Of a DNA stretch of 16,848 bases, positions 1-5,727 are shown piece after piece (position 1 is the stretch's first letter; every line of letters begins with the position of its first letter). Location: the NCBI GenBank assembly GCA_035543115.1, contig DATKKF010000064.1, positions 1-16,848 on the forward strand, in the 5' to 3' direction. The notes under the pieces are model-generated. The model was given only the letters and a program-made list of their open reading frames with translations, did not search any database and was not told the origin of the DNA. The translations under genes were made by a program, and so were the position numbers. This stretch comes from RPRB01 sp035543115. Its GTDB lineage: Bacteria; Myxococcota; Myxococcia; Myxococcales; Myxococcaceae.

Positions 1-30
1 CAGACACCTCGTTACCGACACCTCGTCACC
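1..30 (+). repeat. Edge of a palindromic repeat cluster (cluster 1)
   Basis: Two copies of a 13-base unit, GACACCTCGTTAC at 3-15 and GACACCTCGTCAC at 17-29, sit 14 bp apart. The left window edge cuts the upstream half that would complete the palindrome seen in full at 9529-9621. The orientation matches the other two clusters. The stretch lies beyond the 3' end of the minus-strand lipoprotein gene, and the cluster probably continues outside the window. Confidence 0.7.
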
Positions 31-126
31 GGAACCGGATACCCACCCCCACCCGTGCCACCCTTGCCGGAGGCGGCCGTCACGGTCCGCGGAGCCTTCG
101 AGAACGGGTACCCTCCCAGGACACGA

Positions 127-162
127 CGACCCGCGGCGCCAGGTGCTGTCCGCCGCGGGTCG
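127..162 (-). terminator. Strong GC hairpin downstream of the lipoprotein gene
   Basis: A perfect 12-bp inverted repeat pairs CGACCCGCGGCG (127-138) with CGCCGCGGGTCG (151-162) around a 12-nt loop. It starts 29 nt after the stop codon of the minus-strand lipoprotein gene. The stem is long and perfect enough to act as a terminator or 3'-end stabiliser. No T-run follows on the minus strand, so it is not a textbook intrinsic terminator. Confidence 0.55.
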
Positions 163-190
163 AGGGGTGGTTCCGAGCTAACCGGCTGAC

Positions 191-1015
191 TCAGGTTCCG
201 ACGGCGACCTCGACGTTGTTGCAGCCGTTCCAGGTGAACTTCCAGCCGGCCTTGATCGAGACGTGCTGGCCGTTGCTCGCCGTCCCCTCGAGCGCGCGCG
301 CGACCACCAGCGAGCCTCCAGACACGCAATGGTTGGTCGCATCGACCTGGAGATCCGCGTTCCACCCCGAGGTCGCCGCGATCTCCACGTGCTCCCCGTT
401 CCCGTCGGCCTTCACCGCGAGCTGGCTCAGCCCGTTCCCGGTCACGGTGGTGGCAGTCCAGGCGAGCTGGCCCGTCCAGTGGAACTCGCCGCTGCCGGAG
501 GCTCCCTGCGCGCTCCCCGAGAACGTGGCCTTGATGTCCCAGGTGATCGAGCTCGTGGCCACGGAGATGGACCCGTTCAGCGTCCAGCTGAACCCGTCCC
601 CGCTATATGAGCAGCCGCTGTACGAATAGCTGCTCCCCGACTTGGTGACGCAGCTGCTGTTGCCCAGGCTCAGCCCTGCCCCTCGGACCGCCCGGGCCGC
701 TGCCTCCGAGCTGGGAACCGGCAGGCTCTTCAGCGCAGCCTCCCCGGAAGGAGCGGCCATCAGCGCGCTCGGAAGATTCCCCCCCAGCTCGTCGGCCAGC
801 GCCGGAGCTGCGGTGGGGTCCGCGGTCTGGCCGTTCGCCCCGGAGGCGTTGCTCAATCCGCTCTCCCCCGCGCTCGCCGCGTTGCTCTGCTCGGCGCTGA
901 GGTTGGCCGTCGGCGCACCGTAGGTCAGGTTCGGGAGCGGCGGCGGCGTGGGCAGCCCGTTGCCGCAGCCAACGAGTGCACCGGCGATCCCGGTCAGGAA
1001 CAGAAGACGCTTCAT
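191..1015 (-). CDS. Putative lipoprotein with beta-rich C-terminal domain, function unknown
   Basis: A 274-residue exported lipoprotein that I do not recognise. The N-terminus (MKRLLFLTGIAGALVGC) is a lipoprotein signal peptide with lipobox LVGC, so Cys17 would be lipidated. Next comes a Pro-rich stretch (residues 20-30), then a low-complexity Ala/Ser/Asn/Gly linker to about residue 115. The C-terminal part, roughly 120-274, alternates polar and hydrophobic residues as beta-strands do. It holds four cysteines (122, 135, 230, 265) that could form two disulfides outside the cytoplasm. The ATG start is supported by AAGGGG at 1025-1030, nine bases upstream, and by the signal peptide starting exactly there; the open frame runs further upstream but only into mfd. 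It lies 170 bp downstream of mfd on the same strand and probably has its own promoter. The gene call is firm; the function is unknown, although the location (inner or outer membrane surface) is well supported. Confidence 0.85.
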   Translation of the reverse strand: MKRLLFLTGIAGALVGCGNGLPTPPPLPNLTYGAPTANLSAEQSNAASAGESGLSNASGANGQTADPTAAPALADELGGNLPSALMAAPSGEAALKSLPVPSSEAAARAVRGAGLSLGNSSCVTKSGSSYSYSGCSYSGDGFSWTLNGSISVATSSITWDIKATFSGSAQGASGSGEFHWTGQLAWTATTVTGNGLSQLAVKADGNGEHVEIAATSGWNADLQVDATNHCVSGGSLVVARALEGTASNGQHVSIKAGWKFTWNGCNNVEVAVGT

Positions 1016-1132
1016 CGTGCAGATCCCCTTTGTCGTCCGTTGATTCTCTGGACGCGACGCAAGGGAGTGTAGAGAACGCGAATCGGATCGGTACAGGCGA
1101 GTGCTCAGCGACCCTCGGCGCGGACGGGGGCG

Positions 1133-1149
1133 GCCCTGCCACTCAGGGC
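1133..1149 (-). terminator. Small hairpin downstream of mfd
   Basis: GCCCTG (1133-1138) and CAGGGC (1144-1149) form a perfect 6-bp stem with a 5-nt loop, 36 nt beyond the mfd stop codon on the minus strand. No T-run follows. It may end mfd transcription, or may be chance in GC-rich DNA. The rest of the 170-bp gap shows only the Shine-Dalgarno of the lipoprotein gene and no clear promoter. Confidence 0.3.
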
Positions 1150-1185
1150 GCACGGCGCGGTCCCCTTCCCACCTCGGCGGCGGTG

Positions 1186-4100
1186 TCAGGCCACGGCGCA
1201 GGCCGCGAGATCGCGCAGCACCTTCTTCGCCTCGCCCAGCAGCGCCGCCGCCTGGTCCGGCCCATCCCGCCGCGCGACCAGCTTGAGGTCCGGCGTCAGC
1301 CGGTACACGCCCTTGCTCTTCTGCACCATGGCCGCGAGCTTTGCCCCGTCGAGCAGCGCGTCCTGCCCCAGCGTCACCACCAGCCGGCCGGCACCGCTCT
1401 CCATCGCCCGCAGCCGCAGCTCGCGCATCTCCTGTTTCAAGAGCATCAGCTCGCTGAGCGCGTCCACCTCGTCCGGCAGCTCGCCGAAGCGGTCCACCAG
1501 CTCGGCGCGGAGGTCGCTCACCTCGTCCGCCGACCCGGCGCTGCTGAACCGCTTGTAGAGCACCAGCCGCTGGTGGACGTCCGGCACGTAGTCGTCCGGG
1601 ATCAGTGCGGGGATGGGCAAGGTCACCTCGGGCTCGATCTCCACCCGCGGCGGCTCGCCCCGCATCTCCGCCACCGCTTCCTCGAGCAGCTGGGTGTACA
1701 GATCGAACCCGATCTCGGCGATGGTCCCCGACTGGTCGTGCCCCAGCAGGTTGCCCGCGCCGCGGATCTCCAGATCGTGCGAGGCGATGCTGAAGCCCGC
1801 ACCGAGCTCGGTGAACGCCTGCAGCACCTCGAGCCGCCGCTGCGCATCGCGGGTCACCGCCCGGCGCGCCGGAACGAGGAGGTACGCGTAGGCCCGCTCC
1901 TTGGCCCGACCCACCCGTCCGCGGAGCTGGTACAGCTGCGATAGCCCGAAGGTGTCCGCGCGGTTCACCACCATCGTGTTCGCCGACGCGATGTCGATGC
2001 CGCTCTCGATGATGGTCGTGGACAGGAGCACCTGAAACTTGCGGTCCACGAAGTCGGCCATCGCCTTCTCCAGCTGCCCCTCGCCCATCTGCCCGTGGGC
2101 GATGCCGATCGTCGCCTCGGGAACGAGCTCCTTCAGGAACCGCTCCATCGAGTGAATCGATTGCACGCGGTTGTGCACGAAGAACACCTGCCCCCCGCGC
2201 TGGAGCTCCCGGACGATCGCCTCGCGGATGGTCGGCGGATCGAACTTGGTCACGAACGTCCGGATGGCCCGCCTGTCCTGCGGCGGCGTGGCGATGATGC
2301 TCATGTCCCTGAGCCCGGACATGCTCATGTGGAGCGTGCGGGGAATCGGCGTCGCGGTCAGGGTGAGCACGTCCACCTGGGTCCGCAGCTGCTTGATGCG
2401 CTCCTTGTGCTTCACCCCGAAGCGCTGCTCCTCGTCGACCACCAGGAGCCCCAGGTCCTTGAACCCCACCTCGGCACCGAGCAGCCGGTGCGTCCCGATG
2501 AGGATGTCGACCTTGCCTTCCCGGGCGCGCTTCAGCGCCTCGCGCACCTCGGCCGGCTTCCGCATCGACGAGACGACCTCGACGCTCACCGGGTAGTCCG
2601 CGAACCGCTTCCGGAAGGTGTGGAAGTGCTGCTGGGCGAGCACCGTGGTCGGCACCAGCACCGCCACCTGCTTCCGGTCCAGCGTGGCCTTGAAGGCGGC
2701 CCGCATCGCCACCTCGGTCTTGCCGTACCCCACGTCGCCACAGACCAGCCGGTCCATCGGCTCGGGCTTCTGCATGTCGGCCAGGACGTCCTCGATGGCC
2801 TTGGCCTGGTCGGGCGTCTCGTCGAACTCGAAGTCCGCCTCGAACTGACGGAAGTAGCGGTCGGGCTCGCTGAAGGCGAAGCCCGGGTGTGCGTGCCGCG
2901 CGGCGTACAGCCGGAGCAGCTCGGCGGCCATCTTCAGCAGGGCTTCCTTCACCCGCTGCTTGGTCCTGAGCCACCCCGTGCCGCCCAGCTTGTCCAGCGC
3001 GACCTTGGTCGGGTCGCCCCCGGTGAACTTCTGGATGAGCCGCATCCGGCTCACCGGCAGGTAGATCTTGTCCCGTCCGGCGTACTCCAGGACCAGGAAG
3101 TCCCCGGGGATCCCCTGCACCTGCATCTTGGTCAGCCCGGCGTAGCGGCCGATGCCGAAGTCGGTGTGGACGATGAGGTCGCCTTCCTTCAGCTCGCGGA
3201 AGGCCGCGCCGAAGGGCTGGTCCGCCCGCCGCCCCTTCACCCGCCGGTGAGCCCGGGCGCCGAAGATCTCCTCGTCGCTCAGGACCGCGAGCCCGCCGGC
3301 GGTGTCCACGAAACCGTGGCTCACCTCACCGGTGAAGAGGTGCGCCCAGATGCTCGGGTCGCGCAGCGCCGCCGAGTCCGCGAACGGCTCGCCGTGCACC
3401 CGCACCATCACGTTCCGGTCGAGGAGCAGCCGCTTGACCCGATCGACCTGGCCGGCCGAGCCGCAGGCGATGGCGGTGGTGACGCGCATCTCGCGCCAGC
3501 GCTCCAACCGCTGCACCAGCGGGGTCAGCGCGCCCTCCTCGCCGTGATGCGAGAGGATCGCCTGCCGTAGGTCCGAGGTCGTGCCAAGAGAAAACGCCAC
3601 CGGCGCGCCGCTCGCCGAGAGCGACAGGCCGCCGCCCTCGAGCACCGGGTACCGGGCGATGCCGGCGAGCAGCTCGTCGTCCGAGGCGAAGTGCTGCTCG
3701 GGCGGGAGCGCCAGGTCCTTGCGGGTGGTGGCCTCGGCCCAGACCTGATCAATCTCGCTCCGGAGCTCCTCGGCGGCGCGCCCCACGCCGAGCGGGTCAT
3801 CGACGTAGACCAGCGGCTCCCGGGCCCAGTGGGGCAGGTAGTCGAGCACCGTGGCGAGCCCGCCCCGGAAGAACCCCGGGAGCAGCGCCTCCATCCCGTA
3901 CGAGGGGATGCCCTCGCGGATGCGGTCCAGCGTCTCGCGGAGCCGGCTGGTGGGGATGTCGATGCGCTCGGCGGCGGCGCGGGCTGCAGCCTCGGCCGCC
4001 CCCCGGGTCTCCTCGGTGAAGAGCACCTCGCGCGCGGGGATGAGCGTGGCTTCCTTCAGCAGCTCGGCGGTGCGCTGGGTCGCCGGGTCGAAGAGCCGTA

Positions 4101-4755
4101 GCGACTCGACGGTGTCCCCGAACAGCTCGATGCGCAGTGGCCGGCCGTAGAGCGGACAGAAGACGTCGATGATCCCGCCGCGGGCGGAGAAGGTGCCCAG
4201 GTCCTCGACCAGCGGCGACGACTGGTACCCCATGTTTGCCAGCCGGCGGAGGAACGCGTCGCGGTCGAGGTCCTGGCCCACGCCGACCATCTCGCTCAGC
4301 GTGTCGAGCACCTCGGGCGGGAGCACCCGCTTGTGGAGCGCGCGCCAGCTGAGCACCAGCGCCGGGAAGCGCGTCCCCTGACGGAGGTGGAAGAGCGCCC
4401 CGAGCCGCTCGGCGACCACCGTGGCATCCGGCGTCAGCTCGTCCCAGGGGAGCACCTCGTCGCCCGGGAGCTGGAGCACGTTGGGCTCGACCAGAGAGCC
4501 CGGCCCGCCGAGGAAGAACGCCAGGTCCGCCGCCAGCTGCTCGGCCGAGTCCTCGTCCGCGGTGATGCAGACCAGCGGGCCCCGCAGCTCGCGCGAGAGC
4601 CGGGCCAGCACGTGCCCCCGCGCCGCGCCCTGCAGCCCGGTGGTGCGCACCCGGGTCCCGGGCTGGAGCTGCGCGCGCACCTGTCCCAGCGGATCGGCCG
4701 CGTGGGGCACCACCTCGGACGTGGGCTCGGACAGCGAGGCGTGAGGCTCGGACAT
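1186..4755 (-). CDS. mfd: Transcription-repair coupling factor Mfd
   Basis: A 1189-residue cytoplasmic DNA translocase, close to the usual Mfd length (1148 in E. coli). Mfd removes RNA polymerase stalled at DNA lesions and recruits UvrA for nucleotide excision repair. The N-terminal part (about 30-350) is the UvrB-like region, including FSARGGIIDVF near 189-199 and IELFGDTVESLR near 209-220. The RNA-polymerase-interaction region carries LKEGDLIVHTDFGIGRY near 518-536. The RecG-like motor has Walker A GDVGYGKT near 670-677, Walker B DEEQ near 773, TATPIPRTLHMSMSG near 800, and motif VI QLRGRVGRAKERAY near 945. A C-terminal regulatory domain follows IGFDLYTQLLEEAV near 1018. I chose the ATG at 4753-4755; a TTG 33 codons upstream is also in frame but less likely. 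No clear Shine-Dalgarno precedes either. It is flanked by doc upstream and a lipoprotein gene downstream, neither functionally linked. Confidence 0.97.
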   Translation of the reverse strand: MSEPHASLSEPTSEVVPHAADPLGQVRAQLQPGTRVRTTGLQGAARGHVLARLSRELRGPLVCITADEDSAEQLAADLAFFLGGPGSLVEPNVLQLPGDEVLPWDELTPDATVVAERLGALFHLRQGTRFPALVLSWRALHKRVLPPEVLDTLSEMVGVGQDLDRDAFLRRLANMGYQSSPLVEDLGTFSARGGIIDVFCPLYGRPLRIELFGDTVESLRLFDPATQRTAELLKEATLIPAREVLFTEETRGAAEAAARAAAERIDIPTSRLRETLDRIREGIPSYGMEALLPGFFRGGLATVLDYLPHWAREPLVYVDDPLGVGRAAEELRSEIDQVWAEATTRKDLALPPEQHFASDDELLAGIARYPVLEGGGLSLSASGAPVAFSLGTTSDLRQAILSHHGEEGALTPLVQRLERWREMRVTTAIACGSAGQVDRVKRLLLDRNVMVRVHGEPFADSAALRDPSIWAHLFTGEVSHGFVDTAGGLAVLSDEEIFGARAHRRVKGRRADQPFGAAFRELKEGDLIVHTDFGIGRYAGLTKMQVQGIPGDFLVLEYAGRDKIYLPVSRMRLIQKFTGGDPTKVALDKLGGTGWLRTKQRVKEALLKMAAELLRLYAARHAHPGFAFSEPDRYFRQFEADFEFDETPDQAKAIEDVLADMQKPEPMDRLVCGDVGYGKTEVAMRAAFKATLDRKQVAVLVPTTVLAQQHFHTFRKRFADYPVSVEVVSSMRKPAEVREALKRAREGKVDILIGTHRLLGAEVGFKDLGLLVVDEEQRFGVKHKERIKQLRTQVDVLTLTATPIPRTLHMSMSGLRDMSIIATPPQDRRAIRTFVTKFDPPTIREAIVRELQRGGQVFFVHNRVQSIHSMERFLKELVPEATIGIAHGQMGEGQLEKAMADFVDRKFQVLLSTTIIESGIDIASANTMVVNRADTFGLSQLYQLRGRVGRAKERAYAYLLVPARRAVTRDAQRRLEVLQAFTELGAGFSIASHDLEIRGAGNLLGHDQSGTIAEIGFDLYTQLLEEAVAEMRGEPPRVEIEPEVTLPIPALIPDDYVPDVHQRLVLYKRFSSAGSADEVSDLRAELVDRFGELPDEVDALSELMLLKQEMRELRLRAMESGAGRLVVTLGQDALLDGAKLAAMVQKSKGVYRLTPDLKLVARRDGPDQAAALLGEAKKVLRDLAACAVA

Positions 4756-4862
4756 CGAGGGACGGGAGGCTTTAAGACCCTGAGCTTCCTCGGTCAACCG
4801 GTCCTCGACGCACCCGACCGGGAGTCGGGCGGAGGCCGGTAAGACGTGGTGCAAGAGCGGTG

Positions 4863-4967
4863 GTCGAAGCGGTGCCAGACGCCTCGTTACGGAGACACCT
4901 CGTGACGGACATCTCGGTACGGGGTCGAAGCGGTGCCAGACACCTCGTTACAGACACCTCGTTTCAC
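4863..4967 (+). repeat. Palindromic repeat cluster between doc and mfd (cluster 2)
   Basis: A 28-bp direct repeat (4863-4890 and 4924-4951, one mismatch) starts GTCGAAGCGGTGCCAGAC and ends CTCGTTAC. Each copy contains the short palindrome GGTG-CCAGA-CACC or its one-base variant. Between and after them are decayed half units at 4894-4906 (GACACCTCGTGAC), 4908-4920 (GACATCTCGGTAC) and 4953-4967 (GACACCTCGTTTCAC). The cluster fills much of the 276-bp gap between the minus-strand genes doc and mfd, so any mfd promoter must lie in or near it. Nothing else was recognised in this gap. Confidence 0.85.
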
Positions 4968-5031
4968 CTGCCGGGAAGCCCGGGTGACGCGATCCGAGGA
5001 ATCTCCGCTGCAGCCGCCGTCCACGCAGGCG

Positions 5032-5430
5032 TCACGCCTCGACCATCCGCTCGCGGATGAACTCTGCCACCTCCGCCTTTCCCGCCTCGCCCCGGGCGGT
5101 CCGCAGCACGAGTTCCGCGAGCTCGTCGGGGTCCGCCTCCAGCCACAGCCCGTTGAGACCGAGAAAGGCGATCGCCGCCGCGAGGCCGACCCGCTTGTTG
5201 CCGTCGAGGAACGGGTGATTCCCGGCGAGGTGGAACAGGTAGGCGGCCGCCATCTCCGGAAGGCTCGGATGGAGGTACAGGCGGCCGAACGTGGCGCGCG
5301 GCATGGCGAGCGCCGACTCGAGCAATCCGAGGTCACGGAGGCCTGGCCGGCCGCCATAGCGCGCGATCTGATCGGCGTGGAGGGCCAGGACCTCGTCCAG
5401 CGTGAGGAAGATCGGCTTGAATCGCCTCAC
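5032..5430 (-). CDS. doc: Doc-type Fic-fold toxin of a toxin-antitoxin pair
   Basis: A 132-residue protein of the Fic/Doc family, close to the length of P1 Doc (126 residues). The signature HPFLDGNKR (residues 72-80) matches the Doc consensus HxFx(D/N)(A/G)NKR, with His72 and the GNKR loop intact. Helices before and after (AAAYLFHLAG, VGLAAAIAFLGLNG) fit the Fic core. Doc enzymes are known to phosphorylate EF-Tu and arrest translation; activity here is inferred from the intact motif. The GTG start at 5428-5430 overlaps the stop of the upstream antitoxin gene in the four bases GTGA (5427-5430). No Shine-Dalgarno is visible, so translation is probably coupled to the antitoxin, which keeps toxin output at or below antitoxin output. 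There is no truncation or frameshift. A repeat cluster starts in the gap just downstream. Confidence 0.93.
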   Translation of the reverse strand: MRRFKPIFLTLDEVLALHADQIARYGGRPGLRDLGLLESALAMPRATFGRLYLHPSLPEMAAAYLFHLAGNHPFLDGNKRVGLAAAIAFLGLNGLWLEADPDELAELVLRTARGEAGKAEVAEFIRERMVEA

Positions 5431-5654
5431 TCGGCGAGGCGGCGGAAGGTTCCCCCGTACCTGGCATGGGCGCGTTCCATCACCTTGCGCAACGTCTCGG
5501 TCCGCCTGGCCGAGCGGACCGGTGAGATGACGATGACCTCGCCGTCGGTCGAGACTTCCAGCGGCGTGGTGGCGCGGATTCCGGTGGCCTCGAGCAGGCC
5601 CCGGTCGAAGATCAGAGCGAGGCTGTTCCCGGTGCGAGTGAGCTTCTTCCTCAT
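5427..5654 (-). CDS. AbrB/MazE-fold antitoxin paired with Doc
   Basis: A 75-residue protein with an N-terminal SpoVT-AbrB swapped-hairpin DNA-binding fold: KKLTRTGNSLALIFDRGLL (residues 3-21), then a short beta segment with DGEVIVISPV near 37-46. The C-terminal tail (about 47-75, Arg-rich, ending RRLAE) would be the toxin-binding part. It would neutralise Doc and repress its own operon. The classical Doc partner is Phd (73 residues, a different fold), but AbrB-type partners are also known for Doc. The ATG at 5652-5654 gives a complete domain; the open frame extends upstream only into the kinase gene. It sits 73 bp after the kinase stop, overlaps doc by GTGA, and has no Shine-Dalgarno. The gap upstream holds an inverted repeat that is a good operator candidate. 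Confidence 0.88.
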   Translation of the reverse strand: MRKKLTRTGNSLALIFDRGLLEATGIRATTPLEVSTDGEVIVISPVRSARRTETLRKVMERAHARYGGTFRRLAE

Positions 5655-5655
5655 G

Positions 5656-5685
5656 GTTCGTACAGGATAGCAGTCTTGTACGGAC
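5656..5685 (-). promoter_or_regulatory. Candidate operator and promoter of the AbrB-Doc operon
   Basis: An inverted repeat has arms GTTCGTACA (5656-5664) and TGTACGGAC (5677-5685), matching at 8 of 9 positions, with the inner six bases CGTACA/TGTACG perfect and a 12-nt spacer. It ends one base before the antitoxin ATG. On the minus strand the centre contains TGCTATCCT, an extended -10-like element (TG-N-TATCCT, hexamer at 5664-5669). If used, transcription would begin about three bases before the ATG, giving a nearly leaderless mRNA, which fits the missing Shine-Dalgarno. No good -35 is visible. Self-repression by the antitoxin through this palindrome is inferred. Confidence 0.5.
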
Positions 5686-5727
5686 CGGGCCGAGCTCTGG
5701 GGGGACCCCGAACGGTTCCCGCCCCTC

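Noticed and set aside
1016..2974. A long upstream extension of the lipoprotein frame (927 codons)
   Set aside because: It overlaps mfd in another frame. The lipoprotein signal peptide and Shine-Dalgarno fix the real start at 1015.
2095..3570. A 491-codon open frame on the plus strand opposite mfd
   Set aside because: Its product is rich in Arg, His, Leu and Pro with no recognisable domain, while the opposite strand encodes an unmistakable Mfd motor. High GC keeps the antisense frame free of stops.
4756..4854. A start for mfd at the TTG at 4852-4854
   Set aside because: It is a rare start codon, adds 33 residues with no Mfd-like character and has no Shine-Dalgarno. The ATG at 4755 gives a normal N-terminus.
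4863..4967. The repeat cluster as a CRISPR array
   Set aside because: Repeats are short, uneven and decayed, with no regular unique spacers of 30-40 bp, and no cas gene is present.
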